Shown here: positions 8,831 to 18,978 of the stretch, in pieces | Layout: the number at the start of each line of letters is the position of its first letter | Numbering within the stretch: position 1 is the first letter of the stretch | Origin: Zygnema circumcarinatum | Taxonomy: Eukaryota > Streptophyta > Zygnematophyceae > Zygnematales > Zygnemataceae | Reading direction: 5' to 3' | Assembly: GCA_037447605.1 (NCBI GenBank) | Contig: CM074815.1 | Location: forward strand, 1,046,946-1,096,300 | Length of the DNA stretch: 49,355 bases | Notes under the pieces: generated by a model | The model's database searches: none | Told to the model about the DNA's origin: nothing | What the model saw: the letters and a program-made list of their open reading frames with translations, nothing else | Position numbers and translations under genes: made by a program

Positions 8831-10854
8831 GAGAGGCCCGACACAAAAACCAAGGGACTAATAAGTACAGAGAGGAAAGGACAGGGAGGCAGAGAACGGC
8901 GAAGAGAAGTCGAATAACGGGGACAGGGAGAGACTAGGATCTTGAAAGTTCGTGCGAAAGGGTAGAGGAAGTGGTAGACGGTAAAGTACCACTTAATTAT
9001 GGCTTGCATTCCTGCTCTTTGACGGGTCGGTGCAGGATGGGACAGAGGCCATGGCTGGCGCTTTTCCTCGCGCTCTGCGGCGCCGCATACTTCGGTGGCA
9101 TGCACGCACATGCGCACCGCCGGCCATCCAACAAGCCTGCTCACCCGACCCGCTTCTCTCCCTCCCTGGAGGGAGAGGGGCTTCAGAGGGAGAGCGCACT
9201 CACACAGCAGGTGCTCCTCTTGCGGCTTTGCGTCAATAGAGTAGTGATCCACAAAGGTGTTCCATTTTTGTTAATTCTTCGATGCCGAGTAGCTTTTTGT
9301 TGCTAGAAGGGTGAGGCCTCAATTCATTCCGCCTAATGTGAGGAGGGTACGCTGTGCAGGCAATCCATGGCGGAGGCGGTTTGGCGATCTTTGACGCGTC
9401 GGGTGTGGAGTTGGAAGTGGCGACCGCCACGGCCTTTGCGCACTTGGGCGTGTTCGCGGAGCCCCACAAACCCACCGCCTTCTGTGAGCGCTCTCACCTT
9501 GGACCCTCCTCCTCCCCATCTTCATAAAAACTTGAGCTTTCCTCCATATGGGCACATGCTGAGTAAGGGCTCCCTTCTCCTTCGCTTTTGGACCCCACAG
9601 CGTTCAGCCTCTTCAAGCAAAACCGCAACATTTCAGAGGGGTGGCTCCTCCACGCCGAGGGGCCCAAGGGACAACAAATTTTTGGGCGCCAAGGAAACAT
9701 CACGTTCTACGAGCCCGGTCAGCAGCATCTCAAAGTTTCCGCCTGCCCGATCTCCGCCGACTCCTCTGAAGACTGCTCGACGGGCGCAAGCACGGCGGTG
9801 GGTAGAACCTACTTCCCAAAGAATTCCCACAAGGGGTTGGGTTCTCGAGACTCTTTGAGTGCTGGAGAACACGCTTCTTGTCCTTGTTAACGCGATTTTG
9901 GACCATTCGATATTCCTACGACTATTTGTTTTGTTTTCATGTTTTCCACCCTATTGGCAGACCTTCCTCGTGCCTGTGCGTGTCAACTACGTCCGCAGGA
10001 GCATACTCTCCCTTGACAAAGCCGAGTTGGAGAAATACTTTTCGGCCATCAAAGTGATGCGGAACCACACCACAGAAGGAGGCCAGGCCATATTTGGCCC
10101 GAGGTATTGCCCTTTCAGGCGTACCATCCCGCCCCTCCCTCCCTCCCTTCCTTTTTTTCCACGATTTTCCTTCCCTATTTTTGCACCCCTGTCCCCCATC
10201 AGTCCATATCTATCCGTTCTCGGTTGATCTCCTTCCCCCTTCCTGCTCGCCCACAGCGGCTCCTTCATGGGACTTTCTCTAAGGAAAATTGTCATTTGGA
10301 GAAGCGCCACTCTAACACAATGCCGCTCCACGCGCTGTTTCCGCGCAGGTTCTACAGCTACATGGAGATGGCGGCACTCCACACCGCGGCCGTGTGGGTG
10401 AAGGCATCAGAGTGCGATTTCGGCCATCACGGGCCCGCCTTCGTCACCTTCCACCGCGCTTTTCTGCGCATGTTCGAGCTCTCACTCCAGGTGCATTGCT
10501 CTCCCAATCATGGGGCCCTTTCGACATGCCTGCTTTACATAACAATAAATCATGATGCTTCAAATTTTAGGTAGTGTATCTGTGTTGTTTGCGCGGGTGA
10601 TTCTAACGTTACCTTCATGTGGTGGGGCAGTCCATAGATCCCAGCCTCGCTATGCCGTATTGGGATTACTTGAATGAGAAGGATCCACTGCAAAGCTTTT
10701 TCTTTTCAGACGACTATTACGGAAACTACACAGGGGACCCCCTGAATGACTTTCAAGGTAACATCGACAGGTTTTTTCCTTTTTGTTATTGGGTTGTTTT
10801 GTGTACGTTGCTTCATGTAACATAAGTTTTTTTACTATAGCAGTGCTTTGACGG
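8831..10854. repeat. Right arm of inverted duplication, outer part
   Basis: Reverse complement of 1-1960. Positions 9336-10854 are indistinguishable from the left arm; 8831-9335 are diverged. The arm contains exons 1-6 of the right tyrosinase gene. The copia element was inserted into this arm at 8826. Confidence 0.9.
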
Positions 10855-13035
10855 TTCCGATTTCATCACTTCTCTCTCCATGCAGTCGAGCTATTTTTGC
10901 TTTATTTTTATTTTTTTGCATTCATTTTGCTTCGTGGATCGCATCTCCATGGTTGCAGTTGTTACGGGTCAGTTCGCGAACTGGACAGTACCATCAGGCA
11001 CGGAAGCATTGGCGCTCTCAAAGTTGACGTGGGGAAGGCTGGGCCCAAGCAATACAACAAATGCCTATGGCTTTTTTCGAGGGTCAGTTCACATGCCTTG
11101 CCCAACTCCGTCAGTCGACATTGACTCCGTCTTTCCCATGCAAGCTTCTGCAATTTGGAAACTAAAGCCTGTCCCCGTTTTACCCTTATCGTGATCATGT
11201 GCGCTTATTGCGTTGCAGACCTGATAATGTGAACAAGGCTCCTTTCATCACACGATACGGCACTCGATCCTCGCCGATTCCACCAAACATTACAACCTGG
11301 GAAACTTGTGCACAGAAGAATGTGTTCGGCGACTATATTCACTGCTTAGATACTTCCAGTAAGCAGCACTGAACTCCACACTTTTTCAGTCGAAGGATCG
11401 CATAATTTCCGCCATTTGACGCGCAGCAGTTTCTGTAAAGACTTGGTTTTTGTTTGTTGTCTGGAGGAGCATTGCCACTTTTGGATAGTAACTGGTGGAG
11501 CTCTTCACTGTGCAGACACGCATCCTTTCTATCATGCATGCATAGGTGGCTCTTACGGTGTTCCCAAGTTCGAAGAGGTCGTCGGCGAGCTGAACTGCTC
11601 CGCTTTCGCAACTCTCGACGATTGCAAGACCGCCTTTACTTCGGCCGTAGCGGCCGGCGGGTCGTATCGGAGTCAGGGCGTGAGAGAGGGATGCATTGTA
11701 TGCGACAAACGCTGCACTTTGGATCAACCGTTGCAGGACTGCGGCTGTCGATGTGACATTGTGAGCACTTTTTCCAGACGACAGGAAATCATGCAAGAAA
11801 TGCACATTCTTCTTTTCCTTAGAGTGCAATGCACATGTTTGTTGATAACTGCTCGGATGCGAGAGGGTTAGATCATTATGCGACAAATAGAGTAGCTGCA
11901 TGCACATCTCGAACTAGTCCTTTCAACTTTTAAGGTGAAGGTATCATGCCGAAAATTATGCAGCCAAAAAGCACATATTCCAGAATGAGAAGTGCAACTG
12001 TAAGCTACCATTGAACCATAAGAATGGGTCGACCTCATCACTTCTACTGTGGGTGAATAGTTTGGCTTGAATGCTGAATTGAGGACTCCAATCTTCCTCG
12101 GTAAGTCTCCTACAAACGTCCCTGAAGTTGTTCGTCTCGCGTGTTCAGGAAACGCCGATGTGCTTGCCTGAGAACGCCATCATCCGGTTGGCCCGTAAGT
12201 TGAATCTGGAGGTGACCGATGCTCTCACCGAGCACTGGGAGTTCGCACTCTACGGCATGTGCAGCGTTACGAGAACCGTGGGAGACTACCTCGGTAGGCT
12301 CTTCTTCTCTTCTCCCTTTTCGAGTTCTCGTGAGGGCTGTACGGAGAGGGGAGAGCAAGGACAAGGGGGCGAAATGGACGACGGAGATAGAAGAGGGTGT
12401 GGAGGGAGGGAGGGAGGAGGAGACGGGCAATGAGGGACAAGTGAGAGCGGGGTAGAGAGAAAGAGAGGGGGTGGAGAGGGATTGGGAGGGTGAGCTAGAG
12501 TTAGGAAGAAGAAGAAGACTAGACAAAGAGAGGTGGACAGAGAAGGAGAATGTCTTAACCCGCAACCTTATTTCGTTTGTGGCTGTGTGAATTGTTCGAT
12601 GTGTTGTTCAACAATGCAGACAACGCTGTGGCTGCCCTTGATCCGGTGTTCTATCCCATCCACACCAACATCGACCGCCTCATTGTCTCGTGGCGCCTGC
12701 GCTTCCCCGACAGGCCCTGGAACGAGACGGGCTTCACATTTCCCAGCCTCGACCCGCGAGTGTACCCCGACTTTGGGAGCATGACCAACATTTTGGAGGC
12801 GGGCCGAGTCCATCCCGGCGTGGTGTGGCCCGGAAACGGCAACCCTTCAGGCGCGTGCGCTGGTCACGGCCTGTACGATGAGATCGCGGATGGAAGCTTC
12901 ATGAATGTCTTCAGGTCCCTCCCTGCGGACCAACCGCACACGAACTTGGATGTGTTGGAGACTATCGACATGGAGCTCGCACACCCGCACTCAGCGGACT
13001 ACATATACGATCGATACGAACTGCAGGAATCTTAG
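9037..13035 (+). CDS. Tyrosinase-like secreted protein, right copy (complete, 11 exons)
   Basis: Modelled exons: 9037-9256, 9346-9483, 9601-9797, 9961-10103, 10349-10490, 10631-10757, 10959-11082, 11219-11358, 11546-11760, 12149-12293, 12620-13035; all phases agree and give 668 residues. The start begins MGQRPWLALFLALC, a likely signal peptide cut near MHAHA. A roughly 230-residue N-terminal region precedes the tyrosinase domain. CuA has H244, H259 and H268 and fits the PROSITE tyrosinase 1 pattern (HHGPAFVTFHRAFLRMFE). Exon 9 (residues 411-482) is a cysteine-rich insertion with CIVCDKRC and CGCRC. CuB keeps DPVFYPIHTNID (fits tyrosinase 2; H545) and H511, but the position four after H511, normally His, is Ala515. 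A YIY motif is near the C terminus. No seed-plant DWL or KFDV domains. Family activity is oxidation of phenols by a two-copper centre; the missing CuB His makes activity here uncertain. Exon 1 boundaries are the least certain. Confidence 0.88.
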
Positions 13036-13490
13036 TGGTCAGAATGCCGTCGAAGGGTGCCGGTCCTCTCCGTGGCAGAACATTTGTACATACATGTTGT
13101 ACATTGGAGTTAGGGCAACGCACGCTAGCAGGTCTTGTTGCAAATAAGACATTCTTATATTGTCGGATATATTTTTTGGTCTGCTAGCTTGTAATAGATC
13201 TTGTATTTTGCATCCAGGTGCCTTACACCTAGCGGCCTTTGCTAGACCTATGCTGCCACTCACTTTCATCGCCTAGCTCTCGCCGCATTGGCAAACTTAG
13301 GACATTCATTGAATAGACACTTTTCTTTTGTGTCATTTGTTTTTTCCATTCTTATTGTGTGCATGCAATGTCCACTCCTACTTTAATAGGTCTTAGTAGC
13401 AGATTTTTTAAAATGTAAATTTCCGAATGGGGGAATTTTCGTACATGTTTTCCGTGCGATTCTATGTCTGGCTGTACGGATCAATACATT
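13036..13490. other. 3' flank of right tyrosinase gene, no gene seen
   Basis: Contains the likely 3' untranslated region, with AT-rich DNA around 13140-13210 and 13300-13400. No coding frame is supported. A GTACGG motif is at about 13473. Confidence 0.5.
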
Positions 13491-13667
13491 AGGGGGGGTC
13501 AGACCTTGACCATCGCCAAACCAATTTCGTAAGCCCGTCGGGCCTATTCCGCCGTGTACGGCAGGCCTTTTTCGCAAAAAGTGGCCGTTCGGCAGGTTCG
13601 GGCGCCGCGAATTCAAGAAAATAATTATTTTACCTTTGTATCTCCGAGCCAGGTCTGACCCCCCCCT
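13491..13667. mobile_element. Small TIR element (MITE-like)
   Basis: A 16-17 base terminal inverted repeat: AGGGGGGGTCAGACCT at 13491-13506 and AGGTCTGACC followed by a C run and T at 13651-13667. The 145-bp interior has no coding capacity. I see no clear target duplication, so the class is not assigned. Confidence 0.55.
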
Positions 13668-13771
13668 TTTCGCCCCGCCGCGCTCCCTCCGCCGCCCGCC
13701 GCCCGCCGCCCTCCGTTTGCCCGCCGCCCTCCGTTTTGCCGCCACGCGCCCTTCACACGTGCGAGAGGCGC

Positions 13772-13834
13772 TCGCCAAACCGCCTCCGCCATGGATTGCC
13801 TGCACAGCGTACCCTCCTCACATAAGGTGGAATG
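13772..13834 (-). pseudogene. Tyrosinase exon 2 fragment
   Basis: 63 bases identical to 1468-1530 of the left gene copy, in the same orientation, covering the intron 1 acceptor and the first part of exon 2. At sites where the left and right copies differ (CATAAGGTGG versus the right-copy form) it follows the left copy. Homology stops at GAATG, immediately before a TGTTGG element terminus at 13835. Confidence 0.85.
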
Positions 13835-14162
13835 TGTTGGGTACAATAAGGGTATAGCCTAGAATTGTACGCTGTACGGTCCTTAGCCTTTTGTCGGCGG
13901 TCCTTAGGAGATTTGGTCACAGTCTGAACAAGGCGCTAGGGCGCTGTTCTTGGTGGGAACACGGGAAGTCTGAGTAAGACACGTGGAGGGCGGCGATAGG
14001 CCGCGCCACCACAGGAGTCTACTTAGAATTGATAAGTATAGTTTGGACACGTGGCGCGCAGCGATAGGCTGCGTGTCAGCTTTGTATTGCTTATTGCTTT
14101 AGTGGACGACCGTACGAAATGTCCGGAGCTTACGAGACGCATGGATGTACGGACGACCAACA
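13835..14162. repeat. LTR-like segment, TGTTGG...CCAACA
   Basis: Begins TGTTGGGTACAAT and ends GACCAACA, a 6-bp terminal inverted repeat typical of LTR ends. It abuts the tyrosinase fragment exactly. The 5 bases outside do not match (GAATG versus CAGGC), so it may be one LTR of a larger element or a false call. It contains GTACGG motifs. Confidence 0.4.
13979..14075 (+). promoter_or_regulatory. Two direct repeats with G-box cores
   Basis: GACACGTGG followed by a GCGATAGGC block occurs twice (about 13979 and 14047). Each unit contains CACGTG, the plant bZIP/bHLH G-box. They lie inside the LTR-like segment; a regulatory role is inference. Confidence 0.4.
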
Positions 14163-14391
14163 CAGGCGCTGGAGAAGCGCGCGCGTGGATGCTGTAGCGT
14201 AACGGAGCTGCGTTCGGCGGATCCGCGTCCGTTCAGTTGTACTTGACGTATGCCTCTTCCGTGTCACGGATCAACGGAATCCAGGAGCTGCCAACGGAGA
14301 TTGAGAGAAGGCGGCGCCATGCGTTGGCGGCCCACGGAACAGCACACCATCCAGCAAGGCGCACTCGGGAACACCGCCTAAGGCCGCCGAT

Positions 14392-14401
14392 NNNNNNNNN
14401 N
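14392..14401. other. Assembly gap (10 N)
   Basis: Ten N bases of unknown true length. The repeat structure on either side cannot be assumed contiguous. Confidence 1.
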
Positions 14402-15180
14402 ACGCTAAGGCGTGCTTCATGTACTGTATGCGGTTTTCCACGATACGATACGGTACGATGCGGTGCGATATTTCAGAAAACGATACGATACGATACGCTA
14501 TGATACGGTACGTACGGACATACATGAACTCTAACATAATTCCGCTCGCCTATTGGTAACACGGACCTTATATTTGCCAAATACAATATTTTCGCCCGAT
14601 TTTTGCCAAATGTAGGTGGAAAATATGACGGGGTCCTACTGCATGTAAGGATGGAGCGTGGACGTACGGACGGCGCGCGATGGTACGGCCGAAGCAGAAT
14701 TGTACCAACTATAAGGAAAAGTACAGACGTGGAGATCTCTGGCGTGAGAGGCGGATTTGCACGATGCGACATGATTGGTCGCTTCAGCGCACAGGTCGCG
14801 GCAATCTGTGTGCGTGACGTGACGAAGGGTTTGGCAATGTCGGTGGAGTGATATGAAATGTAGGTGACGAATGAGGGTGCGCCACGTAGACCTTTATTTG
14901 GCCTCCAGTTCTGACGAGGTAACCTGAGAAAGGGACCAAGGTCAGGGTTTGCAGGGCGGCGGAGCTGTACGGCTGGCATAGGCATAGGTCGGTGCTATGC
15001 TAAATTTACGGGGTCTTGCATGGCTGGCTGTTGAACGGTCCGCTGGCTGTTGAATGCATACACTTGCTAGTGCGGCTGTGACGTGACATCGGGTGGTCAC
15101 GTCACGCTGGCCGCCATTGTATAAGAGGGAGCAAGCTTGGCTCCCTTACTCACTCACTCACTCTCTCTTTATGTTATGCT
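14402..15180 (+). repeat. GATAC/GTACGG-rich dispersed repeat, copy A
   Basis: Starts with a degenerate GATAC(G) array (14444-14515). It then shares blocks with copy B at 16167-17340: GAACTCTAACAT, CCTATTGGTAACACG, CCTTATATTTGC, AATATTTTCGCCC, GAAAATATGACG, GACATGATTGGTCGC, and finally a palindrome plus TATA-like box. No coding frame. The order is that of a non-coding promoter-bearing unit such as an LTR, but no ends could be fixed. Confidence 0.7.
15078..15125 (+). promoter_or_regulatory. Palindromic TGACGTGA site with TATA-like box
   Basis: GTGACGTGAC (15078-15087) and GTCACGTCAC (15096-15105) form a perfect inverted repeat with an 8-base spacer. TATAAG at 15120 lies 15 bases downstream. 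TGACGT/CACGTCA are bZIP-type (CRE/ACGT-core) sites. The same arrangement is in copy B at 17270-17309. Confidence 0.55.
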
Positions 15181-15699
15181 GCTCGACCTTTTTGTTTAGG
15201 AAGATTATGCGAAGGTGGAGGCTTAGAGGAGTCCGGCCTTGTGTAGAAAGGTCGTGAAGGAACTATCTCTCATCATGCTAAGCTTTAGCAATGGAGTTAG
15301 GTGGTTTGTCCCTCTTGTGTTGAGGTAGAGGAGATCTTGGAGGCATGAAGTGCTTGTAAAGGTGCAAGGGGGACTCTAGGAAAGATAAATACATGCCCGA
15401 ATGAAACTCAAAACTTTCCTCCACTTCCTTGGGCCACACACCGCTCCCCTTGCGACGTGCCCTCTCATCCACCCCTCGCCAGGTTCGCACAGTGGAAACT
15501 AAACGCGCCACCTACAAGGACACTTCTTCATCTCCTTCATGGTCTCGGCTCCTTCAGACTCCACGCTTCTCCAATGGTCTCCTCGTTGTTGATGTATAGG
15601 TACATCAGGATGTTGGTACTTAGTTCCTCGCATGAGTGTTGTCCATGAGAACAATGTTGTGTTGGGACAATGTCATGCATGGATGGTCATGTTTGGTAT
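15181..15699. other. No gene seen; repeat-like sequence
   Basis: Downstream of the TATA-like box of copy A. Only short chance frames are present; no recognisable protein. Confidence 0.4.
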
Positions 15700-15870
15700 A
15701 GGACCGAACATGGGGGAGTGCCCGTACAGTGGGGGGTCCTCATACTTTCCACCCTTTACAATGCGCTCCCAAGAAATTCGCCCCGATTTTGCCGAAACCA
15801 CCTTTTTGTACGGTAACTCAATGTTAGCCGTACTGTTCGTACTGTCCGTAGTATTTGTACTAGCCGTACG
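15700..15870 (-). repeat. Inverted partial copy of the GATAC/GTACGG repeat
   Basis: Read on the minus strand it resembles copies A and B: GGAAAGTATGAGGACCCCCC beside CACTGTACGG, compared with GAAAATATGACGACCCCCC beside CACTGTATCG in copy B. It carries several CCGTAC sites. Confidence 0.5.
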
Positions 15871-16166
15871 AGTTGTAGAATCGTCCCACAGGTGCTGCCG
15901 TAAGAGGCGCACGCTCCTCTCCTCGTCTGCTCCATATACCATCCACATCAACCATCTACACGGCAAGCATATTGACTTTAAGAGGTGTTTTGGTATTGAG
16001 CGTCTTCCAAGTCGCACAAGGCACCCGTTTTGGTTCATTGCCGTGGAAGCCCGTCAACCCCCAGCCCAATATTAACTCACTCATTTATTTCATCATGGGT
16101 GTGCTCTTCCATTATTGATAATTATAGCATCATCAATGAGACGAACAACGCGAAGAGCGGAAAACT

Positions 16167-17340
16167 ACGTGTATGCGATACGATACGACACGGTACGATA
16201 GATACGGCTTGATACGGTACGATACGATACGATATTGGACGATACGATACGGCATAGGAAGATAGATATTGAACGATATGGTACGACACGATACGATATT
16301 AGACGATACGATACGTACGGACAAACATGAACTCTAACATGGTACCGAAAGCCTATTGGTAACACGAACCTTATATTTGCAAAATCAATATTTTCGCCCC
16401 TTTTTGGCCAATACCATGGCGAAAATATGACGACCCCCCACTGTATCGTTAGGGCACGGTACGGTAGGTCTAGGGAAAGTCTAGAGTCAAAGGGTTACGG
16501 CTTAGGCTTTGACCGTACCAAAGGGGGTGCGCGGAATGCGCTTTGGTTGAATGGAGCGCGGCCGTACGGACGGCGCGTGACTGTACGGACAAAGCGGAAA
16601 TGTACGGACTATGTGATTTTGGACGCAAGAGGCGGATTTGCGTGAAGCGACATGATTGGTCGCGACAGCACGCAAATCGCAGCGTGATCTCCAAGCGTGA
16701 CATGACGAATGATTGGTACAGTATGTATTTTAGAGGTACGGACGTTGGTCGGTGCTGAGATGTCGGCGCGACGAATCAGCATGAGGAGGCGCTGAGCAAC
16801 GTCTACATCTGGAGGATAGTGGCGAATCGGAAGGCGCCACGTGTCAGGTCTAACCTGTATGGGGACAGGCTTGCTTCATCGTACGACTCAGGAGCGTGCG
16901 CACGGAGGCGAGACCGGCCGAGCGGCCGATGCTGATCGTACGGCCACGGAGGCGAGACCGACCAAGGGACCGATGCGGATCGTGCGGTCGGGAGTCTGCC
17001 AGTCAACATTGCTCTGAGGAATCTTTTCTAGAGTGTGGAGTCTTGAAATGTTGTGGCGGCAAGGAGTCGGCGGAGCGTACCTCGAGGAGTACTGGAGTTA
17101 GTCTTTGTTAGGACGGCGGGATGTATAGCCGGCGGTGGAGTGCATGGCCACCTGGGTTAGTGCGGTGGTGTTGGTACGTTGCCAGGCTAAGATGTACTTT
17201 GCATAGCAAGACACGAAGTAGTTTAAGGTTGTTTGAATTAAGGTTGTTGCATGCATGGTCCCGGCGTGTGTGACGTGACATTGTCACGTCACAACCTCAT
17301 ACTATATATTGAGTAGATGAGTAAGATAGTAACCTTCTTG
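16167..17340 (+). repeat. GATAC/GTACGG-rich dispersed repeat, copy B
   Basis: Longer relative of copy A: GATAC array at 16176-16318, the same conserved blocks through GACATGATTGGTCGC (about 16649), a stretch with ACGGAGGCGAGACCG twice (16904 and 16945), then the palindrome and TATA-like box. No protein is recognisable in any frame. Confidence 0.7.
17270..17309 (+). promoter_or_regulatory. Palindromic TGACGTGA site with TATATA box
   Basis: GTGACGTGAC and GTCACGTCAC (17270-17292) form an inverted repeat with a 3-base centre, followed by TATATA at about 17304. Architecture and spacing mirror 15078-15125. Confidence 0.55.
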
Positions 17341-17947
17341 ATGAGCATTGCAAAGCTATGGTAGTTTCTACGGCAGTTAGAGGCATGGCTTTGGCAAGAG
17401 GAGGTGGACCTTTGTGAGGAGTCTCCGTGTGTGGAGAGCTGTCTCACGTGAAGGTGGAGTTATCATGTGTGGAAAGCTTGGCTAGGCTTATGGGGGCTTG
17501 AGCTGGAGAGCTTGTCATGATAAAGAAGTTTTAGGCTGGGAGCTTTCTCCTTCGTTTTTCTATTCCGCCTCTTGTGTGTTGTGTATGCACTTGAGTGAAA
17601 AATGAATGAGAGTGCTGTGGGCACATGGAGAGAAGCTTCCATGGAGAGTGAAGAGGGAGAAAGAATTAGAGATGAATTTACTTCTCAACCTTCTACCCCA
17701 CACTCACACTCGTGTGGAGCGACACACCGCCCATACAATGGTCGCCTCCAACTCATCCGCCACGCCAATCCAACACAACGTCCCGAAAATGGTATTGAAC
17801 TCACGATGAACACAAGGACTACATGCACACATTATTTGTCTAGATACAGACCTTTTTTCGCCGGGCAGATTTTAAAATAGACAAAAAATGCTTTTTTCGC
17901 ACCTTTTTGGAATCGATACAAAATCTGTTTCCGTCGGGCAGATTTTA
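17341..17947. other. No gene seen; repeat-like
   Basis: Downstream of the copy B promoter-like element. From about 17856 two direct copies of GGGCAGATTTTA occur 75 bases apart, which lead into the foldback element. No supported coding frame. Confidence 0.4.
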
Positions 17948-18575
17948 CCCCTGTTTATTATTTTGAGAGAAAAAAATATCGGCCTGCCCGAATTCGCTCG
18001 GAGCGCAAGATCCGTCCGCCCCGAGATCGTTCGCGGGTGTGCGTCCTTCACAAGTGCAGTGAATCGCAGCCGTCGATTCTACCACAGATCGCATCACGGC
18101 AGATCACCGTTCGATCTGCAGCTATGGCACGCGCCCACGTGTCCCGCAAAAGCTGGCTCAAAATCGGTCCGTACATAAGTCGTACTGTATGTTCACAGCC
18201 TTGATGAAAGGTGAAATACCGTACATAGCCTAGACCAATCACAATTTTACCACGCTCTACAAAATAGTACGTGACAGATGGTGATTGGCTGTGAGTTGAC
18301 AAAACTCAACTTGACTTGCCGCCGCAAGCTTGACCGGTCCAGCTCATAATTTTGCGGAGATCTCGGGCTTTCGCGGGACACGTAGGCCCGTGCCAGTCGC
18401 TGGGACCGAGCCCAGATTGAATGGTGATCTGCCGAAGTGCGATCTGCAGAGATTTATCGCATGTGTAAAGGACGCACACCCACGAACGATCTCGTGGCGG
18501 ACGGATCTTGCGCTCCGAGCGGATTCGGGCAGCCAATATTTTTTCCTCTCAAAAAAAAAATTCAGGGACGCGGGA
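17948..18575. mobile_element. Foldback (long inverted repeat) element
   Basis: Left arm 17948-18160 and right arm 18365-18575 are diverged reverse complements; shared blocks include CTCGGAGCGCAAGATCCGTC, GAGATCGTTCG and GCAGATCACC. The loop of about 200 bases contains CCAATCAC and GTGATTGG as a smaller inverted pair. No coding capacity. A transcript would fold into a long imperfect hairpin. Confidence 0.75.
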
Positions 18576-18978
18576 TATTCAAAATGGGGTGACGGGGTAT
18601 CATTTTCCATAATTTATCCATGTCGAGTCGATGTTCGAGGCTGCACGTACGGCAACCGCGATAGATGGAAAAGTTCGGGGTCAAGTCGGCCAGGTCGGAC
18701 GGACGGGATGGCGTACGGGTGTAAGGCAAAACTCTACTTAGGGAAACAAGTACGAGCACAGACAGATGGGGACGTTTCCTTCCATGCCTTTCCAATGCAT
18801 ATGAGGACAGGAATTGGCGTTAAAGTGGAGCAAAGTGTGGACAAGCGGACGAGTGTTCGGGGGCTTGGACTGCGCCAACCCATATACACATCGCACAGCC
18901 CCGAGCCATCCCAGTCAGAGTTAAGCTTTGCTTCTTGGCCCAGCCCTAGGCAGCGGTAGTGACCAAAATGACCCAAGG
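18576..18978. other. Intergenic, downstream of the E4 ligase gene
   Basis: No gene seen. It holds the presumed 3' untranslated region of the minus-strand E4 ligase gene and unclassified sequence. Confidence 0.4.

Noticed and set aside
13835-14162. Complete solo LTR
   Set aside because: The termini fit, but the 5-bp flanks GAATG and CAGGC do not match, so a clean solo LTR is not supported.
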